Origin: Qipengyuania sp. S6317L1
GTDB taxonomy: Bacteria > Pseudomonadota > Alphaproteobacteria > Sphingomonadales > Sphingomonadaceae
Direction of reading: 5' to 3'
DNA: 64,000 bases
NCBI RefSeq assembly: GCF_023015615.1
Contig: NZ_JALKAJ010000002.1
Span: 758,501 to 822,500 of the forward strand
Shown: one piece after another, positions 19,339 through 29,031 of the stretch
How the letters are laid out: each line of letters begins with the position of its first letter
Position numbering within the stretch: the stretch's first letter is position 1
The notes under the pieces: model-generated
Told to the model about the DNA's origin: nothing
The model's input: the letters and a program-made list of their open reading frames with translations, nothing else
Databases searched by the model: none
Position numbers and translations under genes: made by a program

Positions 19339-20099
19339 CCGCCCCCGCATCCCCTGCCCCAACCGAAACCACCGCTAAAACCAGCGCCGAAACCAGCGCC
19401 GAAACCGCAATCTGCGCTCGCGGTATCGTGCGCGACTTTCAGGCCGGCCAATCCACGATCCGCGTCCTCCACGGTATCGACACCGATATCCGGTCGGGCG
19501 AGATGACATTCGTGGTTGGCGAAAGCGGTTCGGGCAAGACCACGCTTATCTCCATCATGTGCGGCATTCTTTGGCCGACCGAGGGCGAGGTGAAGGTATT
19601 CGGCACCGACATCTACAAGCTGTCGGATACCGAACTTGTGAACTTCCGCCTCGAGAACATCGGTTTCATTTTCCAGCAATACAATCTCATCCCCTCGATC
19701 GACGCAGCCGCCAACGCAGCCGTGCCCTTGATCGCGAAGGGAATGGCCATCGAGGAAGCGCGCGAGAAAGCCAAGAAGCTGCTCGACAAACTCAACATTG
19801 GTGATCAGGCGGAAAAGCTCCCCAACCAGCTTTCCGGCGGTCAGCAACAGCGCGTCGCGATTGCCCGCGCATTGGTGCACGAACCGCGCCTTGTGGTGTG
19901 CGATGAGCCTACCGCTGCGCTTGATGCGAGCTCTGGCCGGCGGGTGATGGATCTGCTGCGCGAAGTCGCCGTCGCCAAAGACCGCGCCTGCATCATCGTC
20001 ACCCATGACAACCGCATATTCGACCTCGCTGACCGCATTCTCGTCCTGGAAGACGGCGTCGTCACCCACGACGGAACCGAAATGCCCGACGGTCACTAA
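19335..20099 (+). CDS. ABC transporter ATP-binding protein
   Basis: A 254-residue ATPase partner of the FtsX-type permease. Motifs: Walker A GESGSGKTT, Q-loop FIFQQYNLIPS, signature LSGGQQQRVAIARAL, Walker B LVVCDEPTAALD, and the H-loop IIVTHD. The N-terminal ~25 residues are a low-complexity Thr/Ala/Glu repeat (TSAETSAET), which is unusual but does not touch the fold. LolD/MacB-like subfamily. Confidence 0.93.
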   Translation: MTAPASPAPTETTAKTSAETSAETAICARGIVRDFQAGQSTIRVLHGIDTDIRSGEMTFVVGESGSGKTTLISIMCGILWPTEGEVKVFGTDIYKLSDTELVNFRLENIGFIFQQYNLIPSIDAAANAAVPLIAKGMAIEEAREKAKKLLDKLNIGDQAEKLPNQLSGGQQQRVAIARALVHEPRLVVCDEPTAALDASSGRRVMDLLREVAVAKDRACIIVTHDNRIFDLADRILVLEDGVVTHDGTEMPDGH

Positions 20100-20139
20100 A
20101 CCGTACCTGTTCAACGCCCACTCAATCCAAGAGAACACC

Positions 20140-21171
20140 ATGGCCCTCCTTCCCTCCAACGTCAGTTTCTCAAGGCAAGTCCTGCCGGTTCTCGCTTTGA
20201 TCGGCATTATCGGCGCGGCGCTTTATATCGCGTTCGGCCTGCCCGATCGCTCGATTGCGGAGCCCGCGAACGAACCGCCCAAAGCCACCGGTGAGCTGGC
20301 AAACAGCGCGCGTGTGGCGGGCGCTGGTATTGTCGAACCGGCAAGCGAGGTGATCAATATCGGTTCGGCCTTGTCGGGCCTCGTCACGGATGTACGCGTT
20401 GCTCCGGGGGATCGTGTGGCGAAGGGTCAGCCGCTTTTCCTCGTCGATGCCCGTTCTGCCCGCGCGCAGTTGTCGGAGGCCAATGCCGCCATTCAGGAAG
20501 CGCGCGCGGCAATCGCCGAGGCGCGGACCGCCCAGCAAACCGCTGCCCAGCAGCTCGCCCTTTACTACAGTCTTTCGGACCCCGCAGCGGTCAGCCGGTC
20601 GGAGATCATCCGTGTCGAAGGCGAGGCCGATGCCGCCAAGAGCCGCCTTGCGCTTGCCCGCGCAAGGCTCAACTCAGCGCAAGCCCGCGCCAGCAGCGTG
20701 CGCACCGAAATCGAACGCCTCACGGTTCGCGCACCGATCACGGGCGAAATCCTCGCGGTTAACGTGCGCCCCGGCGAATTTGTCGCGACACAAGGAGCGG
20801 GGGGCACGGAACCCTTTATCCAGATGGGAGAGACGAACCCGCTACACATTCGCGTTGATATCGACGAAAACGAAGCAGCACGCCTGAAACTTGGAGCGCC
20901 CGCCATTGTCTCGCCGCGCGGTGCAGCGGATATTCGCGTCGAGGCATCCTTCGTTCGGGTCGAGCCGCAAGTGGTTCCCAAACGCTCGCTCACCAACAGC
21001 GCAGCCGAGCGCGTCGATGTGCGCGTGCTTCAGGTGATTTATGCTCTGCCACAGGATAAAGGCGGTGATGTCTTCCGCGTCGGACAACAGATCGACGCCT
21101 TTATCCCGGCCGCCAGCGCCTCTGATGCTAGCGCAACTGATGCCGGTGCTTCTGAGGAGGGTGGGGAGTAA
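20140..21171 (+). CDS. Membrane fusion protein of the efflux system (HlyD family)
   Basis: About 343 residues: an N-terminal membrane anchor (VLPVLALIGIIGAALYIAFG), the split lipoyl/barrel halves (SALSGLVTDVRVAPGDRVAKGQPL and the second half VRAPITGEILAVNVRPGEFV), and a long Ala/Arg/Gln coiled coil between them. The tail is Ala/Ser/Asp-rich. It bridges the inner-membrane ABC pair with the outer-membrane channel encoded next. The start is ATG 20140; an ORF extending upstream to 20005 overlaps the ATPase gene and is not used. Confidence 0.88.
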   Translation: MALLPSNVSFSRQVLPVLALIGIIGAALYIAFGLPDRSIAEPANEPPKATGELANSARVAGAGIVEPASEVINIGSALSGLVTDVRVAPGDRVAKGQPLFLVDARSARAQLSEANAAIQEARAAIAEARTAQQTAAQQLALYYSLSDPAAVSRSEIIRVEGEADAAKSRLALARARLNSAQARASSVRTEIERLTVRAPITGEILAVNVRPGEFVATQGAGGTEPFIQMGETNPLHIRVDIDENEAARLKLGAPAIVSPRGAADIRVEASFVRVEPQVVPKRSLTNSAAERVDVRVLQVIYALPQDKGGDVFRVGQQIDAFIPAASASDASATDAGASEEGGE

Positions 21172-21175
21172 GCCG

Positions 21176-22609
21176 ATGACCACGCTCTACGCCCGCCTTG
21201 CAGCGATTGGCCTTGCAGCCTCGCTCACCGCCTGCGTCGCTGCCCCGCCGCCCGAGGTCGCGACGCCCGTACCGGAACTGCCCGCAACCTATACCTTCGC
21301 CGCCAATGCGCAGGACGCCGCCTCGCTGGATGCTTTATTGCCGAGCGAAGATGCGGGGTTTGTGGCCCTTTCCACCGCCGCTCTCGATAAGTCGCCGACG
21401 CTGCTGGAAGCCATGGCCCGCGTCGAAGCGGCGCGCGCCGGGGCCCGCCGTGCGGGGGCAGAACGCCTTCCCAATTTCGGGGTCGACGCCAGTGTCACCG
21501 AAAACCGCATCAACCCCAACCAATTCGGATCGAATAACCCGATTGCGCAGGCGATTGACACGACGCAGGTCTCTTACGGAGCGAACATAACCGCGCGCTG
21601 GGACGCAGATCTTTTCGGGCAATTGAAGGCTCAGGAACGTGCCGCCATCGCCCGGATCGACGCAGCGACCGCTTCTGCATCGGCAGTGCGCCTGGCGCTT
21701 CTTTCCGAAATCGCGGCGAGCGTTGTCGATTGGCGCGCGCTTGATGCGCGCACCTCCGCGATTGAAAGCGACGTTGCCGCCGCCATGCGCCTCGCCGCGC
21801 TTGCCAAGACGCGCGAGGATGCAGGGATTGCGCCGGGTTTTGACCGCGTGCGTGCCGAAGCGCAGGCCAGCGCCTCGCGGTCGCGCCTTGCCGCTCTCGA
21901 AAGCGAGCGCGCGCGCCTTCTGGGCCGTTTGGTCACGCTCACCAGCCTTGACGGAAACGAGGTCGCCGCCGCTTTGGCCCTCCCAACAAAGGCATCTGCG
22001 CCGGGCGCAGCGCCGGCAAGTCTGCCCTCAGAACTTCTTGCCAACCGTCCTGACGTGCTTGCCGCCGCTGCGCAACTTGCCGCGAGCGATGCCGAACTTG
22101 CCGCCACCGCCCGCTCGCGCTTTCCGCGCCTCACGCTTTCTGGCGTGCTCGGGCTTCTCTCGTTCAGCCCCAGCAATTTTTTCGACGAAGACTCGCTCGT
22201 ACGAACACTCACCGCGGGTGTTGCAGCGCCCCTGCTCGACTTTGGCCGCATCGAGGCCGAAATCGACGGCGCGGCGGCTGGCAAGAAAGTTGCGTTTCAG
22301 GCCTATCGCGGCGCGGTGTTTCAGGCGTTAGGCGACGCAGAGGCGGCCTATGGCCTCGTCGCCGCCGCCGATGAGCAAGCCGCCCTCGCCGCGCAGGAAC
22401 GCGACGAGTTGGAGCGCGCGGCAAGCCTTGCCGATGATCGTTACCGCGCCGGGCTTGCCAGCTTTCTCGAAGTGCTCGAAGCGCGCCGTGCCGCCGACAG
22501 CAGCGGCGAGCGCGCAGCGGCTGCTCTGGCTGCTGCACAAAGGGCGCGGATCATCTTGTGGCAAGCGCTTGGCGGCGATGCGTCTGAACTGGCGGACAAT
22601 GCCGCCTAG
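21176..22609 (+). CDS. Outer membrane factor, NodT/RND-type lipoprotein
   Basis: A 477-residue TolC-like channel with lipobox LTAC (Cys20), two outer-membrane-factor repeats, and the family patterns [16 protein letters not shown] and [15 protein letters not shown]. Four bases separate it from the MFP stop, so it ends the efflux operon. It carries antibiotics, lipids or other hydrophobic cargo across the outer membrane; the cargo cannot be told. Its stop overlaps that of the convergent MaoC gene by 4 bp. Confidence 0.9.
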   Translation: MTTLYARLAAIGLAASLTACVAAPPPEVATPVPELPATYTFAANAQDAASLDALLPSEDAGFVALSTAALDKSPTLLEAMARVEAARAGARRAGAERLPNFGVDASVTENRINPNQFGSNNPIAQAIDTTQVSYGANITARWDADLFGQLKAQERAAIARIDAATASASAVRLALLSEIAASVVDWRALDARTSAIESDVAAAMRLAALAKTREDAGIAPGFDRVRAEAQASASRSRLAALESERARLLGRLVTLTSLDGNEVAAALALPTKASAPGAAPASLPSELLANRPDVLAAAAQLAASDAELAATARSRFPRLTLSGVLGLLSFSPSNFFDEDSLVRTLTAGVAAPLLDFGRIEAEIDGAAAGKKVAFQAYRGAVFQALGDAEAAYGLVAAADEQAALAAQERDELERAASLADDRYRAGLASFLEVLEARRAADSSGERAAAALAAAQRARIILWQALGGDASELADNAA

Positions 22610-23058
22610 GCACCTTTTCGCTTGAGCAGCGCCGAACGCTCACACCGGCACACCACTTCATCGCGCTGATTGATCAACTCGTGAATGAACGTCACGACCC
22701 CTGCTTCGGGACGCGATTTGCTGGCCCTCAGTTCCTTGATCTCGCTTTCGGCACGCAAGGTATCGCCGATGAATACCGGCTTTGGTGTGACCACCTTGTC
22801 AAAGCCGAGGTTGGCCACCAGCGTACCGAGCGTTGTGTCACCCACCGACAACCCCACGAGCAACGAAAAGGTGAAGGTCGAATTCACCAGGATCTGCCCA
22901 AAGCCGCTTTCCTTTGCCGCCTCAACATCAAGGTGAAGCGGCTGCGGATTGTGGGTCATGGTTGAGAACAACAGGTTGTCCGTTTCGGTCACCGTGCGGC
23001 GGATGTCGTGTTGAAGGCGCTCACCCACTTGCCATTCGTCAAAGAATTTGCCTGCCAT
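22606..23058 (-). CDS. MaoC-family enoyl-CoA hydratase/dehydratase
   Basis: A 150-residue hot-dog fold protein with the hydratase motif [16 protein letters not shown] (Asp/His pair). It hydrates CoA-thioester double bonds. Its partner is the CoA transferase gene upstream on the same strand, 3 bp away, which suggests a short pathway for a branched or dicarboxylic acyl-CoA (a mesaconyl/itaconyl-CoA type hydratase is one option). Specificity is not readable. Confidence 0.85.
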   Translation of the reverse strand: MAGKFFDEWQVGERLQHDIRRTVTETDNLLFSTMTHNPQPLHLDVEAAKESGFGQILVNSTFTFSLLVGLSVGDTTLGTLVANLGFDKVVTPKPVFIGDTLRAESEIKELRASKSRPEAGVVTFIHELINQRDEVVCRCERSALLKRKGA

Positions 23059-23061
23059 GCC

Positions 23062-24141
23062 CTACCCTTCCGCGAGCCAGCTCTTGACGACCGCATCGCC
23101 ATTGTCGTCGCTTGAACGCACTTTGCCGGGCGTGCGGCTGAAACGGGGCGCGGGTGCCGGGTGCGTCTCTCCTTCGTGCTCGATATAGACACCGCGCTCT
23201 TTCATGTGCGGGTGATTGGGCGCATCATCGAGGCCGACGACCGGTCCGTAGCAAACGTCGGTCCCTTCGAGGATCTCGTTCCACTCTCCTTGCGTCCTGG
23301 TTTTGAAAAGCGCGGTCAGCTTCTCCGCATAGTCCACCCAGTTTGCAGGGTTCATCTGCCCATCGGCGAGCTCTGGCGCACCAATGCGTGCAACCAGTTC
23401 GGCGTAGAATTGCGGCTCAATGGAACCCAGTGAGATTTCCTTGCCGTCTGCGCATTCATAACACTGATAGAAGTGTGCGCCCCCGCCGAGCATTCCAGTG
23501 CCGCGCTCATTGGTGCGTATCATGCCGTGCTGCTGGCCGAAGAAGAAGCTCATCAGGCTGGTCACGCCGTCGACAATCGCCGCATCGACAACCTGACCCT
23601 TGCCAGACTGCGCGCGCTCGTAAAGCGCGGCCATTATGCCAAAGGCGCAATACATGGAACCGCCGCCGAAATCACCGATCAGGTTTTGCGGCGGGATCGG
23701 TACTTCGCCTTTCTTGCCGACCGCGTCCAACGCGCCAGTGATCGCGATGTAATTGATGTCGTGTCCGGCGGCCTTGGCAAGCGGGCCGTCCTGCCCCCAG
23801 CCGGTCATGCGCGCATAGACAAGGCGCGGGTTTGCTTCGAGCAACTCATCAGGACCAAGGCCTAAACGCTCCATCACACCGGGACGAAGCCCTTCGATCA
23901 GCACATCGGCCTTGCTCGCGGCATCGCGACAAAACTTGAGCCCTTCTTCGCTTTTGAGGTCCACCATGACCCGGTGACGCGCGCGCTCAACCACGGGGTT
24001 CATGGTCGCCCCGCCCGGGCGGTCAATACGCACAACTTCTGCGCCAAGGTCAGCGAGCAGCATCCCGACGTGCGGACCCGGACCAATCCCTGCAAATTCC
24101 ATGACTTTCAGGCCGGTAAGCGGCCCTTTCGCGCTGGTCAT
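23062..24141 (-). CDS. CaiB/BaiF family CoA transferase (AMACR-like)
   Basis: A 359-residue family III CoA transferase or alpha-methylacyl-CoA racemase. Visible: GLKVMEFAGIGPGPHVGMLLADLGAEVVRIDRPGG (start), LRPGVMERLGLGPDEL, and MTGWGQDGPLAKAAGHDINYIAITGAL; the conserved Asp of the active site lies in AGHDINY. In racemases of this family His and Asp act in this stretch, and the GHD here fits that. It is co-transcribed with the MaoC gene. Confidence 0.88.
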   Translation of the reverse strand: MTSAKGPLTGLKVMEFAGIGPGPHVGMLLADLGAEVVRIDRPGGATMNPVVERARHRVMVDLKSEEGLKFCRDAASKADVLIEGLRPGVMERLGLGPDELLEANPRLVYARMTGWGQDGPLAKAAGHDINYIAITGALDAVGKKGEVPIPPQNLIGDFGGGSMYCAFGIMAALYERAQSGKGQVVDAAIVDGVTSLMSFFFGQQHGMIRTNERGTGMLGGGAHFYQCYECADGKEISLGSIEPQFYAELVARIGAPELADGQMNPANWVDYAEKLTALFKTRTQGEWNEILEGTDVCYGPVVGLDDAPNHPHMKERGVYIEHEGETHPAPAPRFSRTPGKVRSSDDNGDAVVKSWLAEG

Positions 24142-24282
24142 AATTCGATCTCATCCTCTCTTGAATTATTTGCAGGCCTGTGTGCCGATAAGCGGGGGCA
24201 AGAGCAAGCTTTCCACATTGCCGGGCACGGGTGAGCACTTTATGGCAGGGCCGAACACAGGTTGGGAACGATAAGCACAGTC

Positions 24283-24765
24283 ATGGGACAAGAGCAGGCA
24301 AAAACTGCCATTGGGGCGCGTCGCAAGGTGCTCGCCGTTGCCTCTGGTGGGGGGCATTGGGAGCAGTTGATGCTTCTGAGAGAGACGCTCGAGGCCTATG
24401 ATGTCGCATTTGCCACGACCGACGCCAAGATCGCGGCGCAGCGCGGCCTTGCTGACGCAGACATTTTGCCGGACTGCAATCAGAACACTCCCCTAAAGGC
24501 TTTCTTGTGCGCGGTGGTTGCTGCCAAAATCATTCTCAAGCATCGTCCTCACATTGTGCTCTCGACAGGCGCAGCTCCGGGATATTTCTGCCTTCTGGCA
24601 GGGAGGCTCGTAGGCGCAAAAACGCTCTGGATCGACAGCGTTGCCAATGGAGAAGAGCTTTCAATGTGCGGCAAGCTTTCCAAGAAAACCGCTCATGCCT
24701 GCCTCACCCAATGGGAGCATCTGGCTGACGGCTCGGCGGTCAAATATAAGGGCGCGGTGCTATGA
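24283..24765 (+). CDS. Alg14/PssD-like glycosyltransferase subunit
   Basis: A 160-residue protein with the Alg14/PssD signature: VLAVASGGGHWEQLMLLRETL at the start and LSTGAAPGYFCLLAGRLVGAKTLWIDSVANGEELS later. In two-part glycosyltransferases it anchors and activates the catalytic partner; here the partner is the next gene, which it overlaps by 4 bp. ATG 24283 is preferred over a TTG at 24262. It opens the exopolysaccharide locus. Confidence 0.85.
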   Translation: MGQEQAKTAIGARRKVLAVASGGGHWEQLMLLRETLEAYDVAFATTDAKIAAQRGLADADILPDCNQNTPLKAFLCAVVAAKIILKHRPHIVLSTGAAPGYFCLLAGRLVGAKTLWIDSVANGEELSMCGKLSKKTAHACLTQWEHLADGSAVKYKGAVL

Positions 24766-25244
24766 TCCTTGTGACTGTCGGCATGCAGCTCGGCTTTGAC
24801 CGACTGATCGAGACGATGGACCAGCTCGCCCCGAGCCTTGGGATGGAGGTTATCGCGCAAGTTGGAAGGGGCGAATATACGCCCCGGAATATGGAGGCAC
24901 GCATCAGCATTGCGCCCGCCGAGTTTGAACAACTGATCGGGCGCTGCCAATTGATAGTCGCCCATGCCGGGATCGGCACGGTTCTGACGGCGCAACGCTT
25001 TGGCAAGCCAATAGTCCTCTTCCCGAGGCGCTTTGACCACGGCGAGCACCGCAACGACCACCAGGTCGCCACTGCGCGCCATCTCGACGGTCGCCCCGGC
25101 GTGCTGATCGCGATGGATGAAACCGAACTTCCAGCGCGGATTGATGAAGGGCTATCAACAAATGCCGGCGATGCGCCCATCTCCGCCACGGCAGCCCAGC
25201 TTCGCCAAGCGATTGGCAGCTTTATCGAAACCGGCAAACTTTAG
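24762..25244 (+). CDS. PssE/Alg13-like glycosyltransferase catalytic subunit
   Basis: A 160-residue GT28 C-terminal-type domain: MILVTVGMQLGFDRLIETMD, the nucleotide-sugar pocket IVAHAGIGTVLTAQRFGKPIVLFPRR, and HRNDHQVATA. With its overlapping partner it makes one sugar transferase, probably the second step (adding GlcA or Gal to an undecaprenyl-linked sugar) in sphingan-type polymers. The exact sugar is inference. Confidence 0.85.
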   Translation: MILVTVGMQLGFDRLIETMDQLAPSLGMEVIAQVGRGEYTPRNMEARISIAPAEFEQLIGRCQLIVAHAGIGTVLTAQRFGKPIVLFPRRFDHGEHRNDHQVATARHLDGRPGVLIAMDETELPARIDEGLSTNAGDAPISATAAQLRQAIGSFIETGKL

Positions 25245-25825
25245 CGTTTGCGCGCGATCCGGCCTGTCACGATCCCGATGTAATAAATTGCAAAGGCCAG
25301 AACCGCAAAGCTTGCCCCCATATCCCCTACCCAGTTGAGCTTGAGAGGACCGTTCAAAAAGCGATCAAGTGCGTGAAACGAGATGATACGCAAGGCAATG
25401 ACGCCAACCATCGCTCCACATGCTCCCAAAGCCGCGGCAACGGCGATATTGCGCCGCCCCGAAATACGCTGAGCCACCCAGTAAACCGCGAGCATGCCGG
25501 CAGCTGCAAAAAGCGCGATGGCAACAGCGATAGCGGGCCCTTGAATAGCACGCCTGCGATCGCGAAGGCCCTCAGCCTGGAGCCATTCACGAAGTCCCTC
25601 ACGAAGGAGGTCCTCGAGCCCAACAAGCCGTGTGATGATGAGGATGGCAAAGAATATCGCGATAGAAGTCCAGGTCTTCGCATGCCAACCCTGCTGACGT
25701 TTGGCGCGCGCTTCGCCAGCCGCCTTCACGCATGCAAAAGCAACCATTGCGTAGATTCCGCAGGCAATAAGGCTAAGCAATGAAAATTCGGCTTGCACCG
25801 GCGATACCCTCACGATTGATTGCAA
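25241..25825 (-). CDS. Hypothetical integral membrane protein
   Basis: A 194-residue protein with five likely membrane segments (FSLLSLIACGIYAMVAFACV; WTSIAIFFAILIITRLVGL; AIAVAIALFAAAGMLAVYWVA; IAVAAALGACGAMVGVIALRII; MGASFAVLAFAIYYIGIV). A cytoplasmic loop REWLQAEGLRDRRRA is basic. The frame starts at TTG 25825; GTG codons just inside are alternatives. No catalytic motif is recognised. It overlaps the PssE-like gene end by 4 bp on the other strand. Confidence 0.65.
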   Translation of the reverse strand: MQSIVRVSPVQAEFSLLSLIACGIYAMVAFACVKAAGEARAKRQQGWHAKTWTSIAIFFAILIITRLVGLEDLLREGLREWLQAEGLRDRRRAIQGPAIAVAIALFAAAGMLAVYWVAQRISGRRNIAVAAALGACGAMVGVIALRIISFHALDRFLNGPLKLNWVGDMGASFAVLAFAIYYIGIVTGRIARKR

Positions 25826-26007
25826 GGCAGCGCAATAGCGTCAGTGCGCGCTGCGGTGCAACATTGAGCTGCAATTTTGCGCTCACCTTATGGTGCGTCC
25901 CGAAATGGACCGCCCGTGACGAAGCCATTTGTGCCCCCCGCAAACATGTTGCGCTGCGCACATAGCCTCTCTAAGAGAAGGTCCAAAATGGGGTGAAAAG
26001 GGAACGT

Positions 26008-26730
26008 ATGAGTATCACAAAACAATTCGGTGCAGCAGCTCTCGTGGCTGCTTTCGGCGTAACTGGATGTGCTTCTACACCAGCACCGGTCATCGGCGCT
26101 GCGGTATCGCAGCCGCGTACTGATCTTGGCCAAGGCCTTTACTCACAAGCCCGTCCGTCAACTTACACTTTGCGCGCGTCGGACCAAATTTCGATCAATG
26201 TTTTCCGCGAGCCCGACCTTTCTCTTACAGAAGTGATGCTCGGCGTGGACGGCTCTGTCTCGATGCCGCTGCTTGGCACAATCCCGGCCGCCGGTCTCAC
26301 GACCCGCGAGCTTGAGCAAGACATAGCGCAGCGTTTGCTCGCAGCCGGCCTTCGCAGCCCGATGGTCAGTGTAAACATTGCCAATTACGCCTCGCACCTC
26401 GTCACCGTCGAGGGTTCCGTTGAGGACCCGGGCGTCTACACTTTCCAGCCGGGCTCACGCCTGTCTTCAGCGATTGCCATGGGCGGCGGACCAACCCGTA
26501 CCGCCAATACACAGCAAGTCGCAGTTTTCCGTGAAAGTCCCGACGGCGTGATGATCGCGCTTTTCGACTACGGCCAGATGCGTCAAGGCACGATGCTTGA
26601 CCCCGTGCTTGCACCGGGCGATCGCGTTGTCATCGGCACCGATGGTCTTTCCGTTTTCTACCAAGACGTTTTGAAAACACTCCCGGCGCTTGGCGTATTC
26701 GCCACAGTCGCGATCCAAAGCGGCAACTAA
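26008..26730 (+). CDS. Polysaccharide export lipoprotein (OPX / Wza-GumB type)
   Basis: A 240-residue outer-membrane export protein with lipobox VTGC (Cys21), then the poly-export domain (YTLRASDQISINVFREPDLSLTEVMLGVDGSVSMPLLGTI) and an SLBB domain (HLVTVEGSVEDPGVYTFQPGSRLSSAIAMGGGPT). It forms the outer part of the polymer channel. The next gene encodes its inner-membrane tyrosine kinase partner, 6 bp downstream. ATG 26008 gives a proper lipoprotein signal. Confidence 0.92.
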   Translation: MSITKQFGAAALVAAFGVTGCASTPAPVIGAAVSQPRTDLGQGLYSQARPSTYTLRASDQISINVFREPDLSLTEVMLGVDGSVSMPLLGTIPAAGLTTRELEQDIAQRLLAAGLRSPMVSVNIANYASHLVTVEGSVEDPGVYTFQPGSRLSSAIAMGGGPTRTANTQQVAVFRESPDGVMIALFDYGQMRQGTMLDPVLAPGDRVVIGTDGLSVFYQDVLKTLPALGVFATVAIQSGN

Positions 26731-26736
26731 GACACC

Positions 26737-28941
26737 ATGAACGACCGTTCGCTTATGCAGGCGCCAGGCCAGGACCCGCGTCAAGGGTGGGTTGATGCCT
26801 ATATGCCCGACGGCCAGCCCGTCGGCCATTTTGAGGCGCCACGCCCACTTCTCGACCTCTCCGTAATTCGCGGCATGCTCTATCGTCAGCGTTGGCTGCT
26901 CGCGGGCGTGATTGTCGCATCGCTCATCGTTGGCCTCATCGTCACCTTGTTGGCAACACCGATGTACGAAGCGCGGGCAACGGTTAAGGTCGAACCTTAC
27001 GGTCAATACATCGTCGAAGGGCAGGACATCGAAGGCGGGATTGCCAGCAACCAGGTTTTCGATTTCCTTCAGACCCAAATTGCAGTCATCCAGTCGCGCA
27101 ACCTTGCAACGACCGTGGTCGAAAACCTGAACCTGGGTGAGCGCGATGCGATTTTGGGCGCCGATTTCGACGAAAGTCGTCCGCCGAACATGAGCGATGA
27201 GCAATGGGCCAAGACAAGAAAAGAGGCCGCAGCCGGGCGGCTTCAATCGTCAGTGACCGCCGCCATCCCCGACGACAATTGGATCATTTCCATCGGCTAT
27301 CGTTCGTCTGATCCTGCTTTGGCAGCTGAACTTGCCAACGGATATGCTGATGCTTTCGCGGTATCTGACACGGCCAACTCGCTTGAGACTAATGAATATG
27401 CTCAGGAGTATCTGCTCGATCAGATTACATTGGTTCGTGGACGCCTCGAAGAGGCTGAGGAAGCAACGAACAACTACGCCCGAAGCGCCCAGATCATTGT
27501 CCAGCCCGGCGAAGAGGGGGGCGCAGGTCCGACCACCCTCACCAGCACTAACCTTGCCAGCGCGAACGCCCGTTTCTCGCAAGCGCGCGCTGAACGCATC
27601 GCAGCCGAGCAGAAATGGCGCGCTATTCAAAATGCGCCAGCCGATCAGCTTCCAGCGGTGCAAACCAATTCGGTCCTTCAAAACCTGGTGTCTGACAAGA
27701 TTTCCAAGGAAAACGATCTTGTCGAACTGCGTCAGCGTTACAACGACGAATTTCCTCAGATCCAGAACCTGCTGCAGCAGATCGCAATTCTTGACCGGCA
27801 GATTGAAGAGCGCGGCAATTCAATCAAGGCTTCGATCCGCAACGACTACATCGTTGCACGCAACCAGGAACAGGCATTGCAAGCAGAGCTTAACAGCCTG
27901 ACTGGCGAGACGCTGAGCGAGCAGGACGATCAGGTGCAGTTGAGCGTGCTGGAACGCGAGGCCGAGGCGCTGCGCGGCCAGCTTGAATCGCTGCTGACCC
28001 GTTACAACCAGGTGAGTTCGGCTGCGAATGTCGACACAGGTGCCTTTAACAAGCTTGATAGCGCAGTCGTGCCTTCGACGCCTTATGCCCCAAGTCTTTC
28101 GGTCAACCTCACCATGGCGCTTGTCGCCGGTATCGCTCTGGCAGGCGGCCTTGCGCTCCTGCGTGAAACCTTCGACGATCGCATTCGTTCGCTCGAAGAG
28201 GTCGAGGACAAGCTTGGCCTGCCACTGTTTGGTCAGACGCCTTATGTCGATGAGCGCGACATCGAAGTATTCGGCAATGATTTCAGCACGCTGATGGAAT
28301 CCTACGCCTCGATCCGCTCGAGCATCGACTTCTCGCTCTCGCGCGACCGTAACGTGCTGCAATTCACCAGCACCGAGGCGTCCGAGGGTAAGTCCACGAC
28401 TGCCGTGATTCTGGCAGAGCTTTTCGCTCGTATGGGACGCAAGACGCTGCTGATCGACGCCGACCTTCGTCGCCCGACGATTGCGAAGCTTCTCGATATC
28501 GAGAAACCGAAGGTGGGCTTGGTCGAGGTCCTTCTTGGCCACACCGAGCTTGAAAATGCGGTCATCAAAGGCGTGCATGAGAATCTCGACATCCTCGCGA
28601 TTGCCGAAATTCCAGCCAGCCCGACCGAGCTTTTGTCTGAAAGCTATCTTGGCGAAATGATTGCCAAGTACCGCAATGATTATTCGCTGATCATTTTCGA
28701 TTCGAGCCCGGTCATGGGCCTTGCCGATGCACCAATGCTTTCGCGCGTCGTTGACGGCACGATTTTCGTGATGGAAGCGAACCGTATTCAATTCGGCAAG
28801 GCGAAGGCAGCCAAGCGGCGTCTGCAAGCCAGCGGTGCGAAGATGCTAGGTGTGATCCTTACCAAATACCGTGCACTCGAAGCGGGCCAGGACTACAGCT
28901 ATCAATACAGCTACTACCAATACGGCGACAACAAAGAGTAG
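26737..28941 (+). CDS. Polysaccharide co-polymerase / tyrosine autokinase (Wzc-BceF type)
   Basis: A 734-residue protein with two domains: an N-terminal Wzz domain with membrane segments (LLAGVIVASLIVGLIVTLL near 62-80 and LTMALVAGIALAGGLALL near 455-472), a long coiled coil between them, and a C-terminal BY-kinase. Kinase motifs are Walker A EASEGKSTT, Walker A' TLLIDADLRRP and Walker B SLIIFDSSPV, and the tyrosine cluster YSYQYSYYQYG ends the protein. It controls chain length and export by autophosphorylation. Confidence 0.94.
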   Translation: MNDRSLMQAPGQDPRQGWVDAYMPDGQPVGHFEAPRPLLDLSVIRGMLYRQRWLLAGVIVASLIVGLIVTLLATPMYEARATVKVEPYGQYIVEGQDIEGGIASNQVFDFLQTQIAVIQSRNLATTVVENLNLGERDAILGADFDESRPPNMSDEQWAKTRKEAAAGRLQSSVTAAIPDDNWIISIGYRSSDPALAAELANGYADAFAVSDTANSLETNEYAQEYLLDQITLVRGRLEEAEEATNNYARSAQIIVQPGEEGGAGPTTLTSTNLASANARFSQARAERIAAEQKWRAIQNAPADQLPAVQTNSVLQNLVSDKISKENDLVELRQRYNDEFPQIQNLLQQIAILDRQIEERGNSIKASIRNDYIVARNQEQALQAELNSLTGETLSEQDDQVQLSVLEREAEALRGQLESLLTRYNQVSSAANVDTGAFNKLDSAVVPSTPYAPSLSVNLTMALVAGIALAGGLALLRETFDDRIRSLEEVEDKLGLPLFGQTPYVDERDIEVFGNDFSTLMESYASIRSSIDFSLSRDRNVLQFTSTEASEGKSTTAVILAELFARMGRKTLLIDADLRRPTIAKLLDIEKPKVGLVEVLLGHTELENAVIKGVHENLDILAIAEIPASPTELLSESYLGEMIAKYRNDYSLIIFDSSPVMGLADAPMLSRVVDGTIFVMEANRIQFGKAKAAKRRLQASGAKMLGVILTKYRALEAGQDYSYQYSYYQYGDNKE

Positions 28942-28979
28942 CTGCGCCCCGCTACAGGCGGCGGTGTGACATTCGCAAA

Positions 28980-28998
28980 TCGTCAGTTTTGCTGACGA
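28980..28998. repeat. Hairpin between the autokinase gene and the next glycosyltransferase
   Basis: TCGTCAG-TTTTG-CTGACGA, perfect 7-bp arms, 39 bp after the kinase stop and 34 bp before the next start. No clean T-run follows, so it may be a weak terminator or an mRNA processing hairpin. Confidence 0.5.
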
Positions 28999-29031
28999 CT
29001 TGTTCCAGCGTTAACGGCAGCAGAGCGGGAT

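Noticed and set aside
19218..20207. Minus-strand open frame antisense to the efflux ATPase (329 codons)
   Set aside because: Complete overlap with a certain gene and low-complexity Gly/His-rich translation.
27820..28827. Minus-strand open frame antisense to the tyrosine autokinase (335 codons)
   Set aside because: Overlaps the kinase domain entirely and has no recognisable motif.
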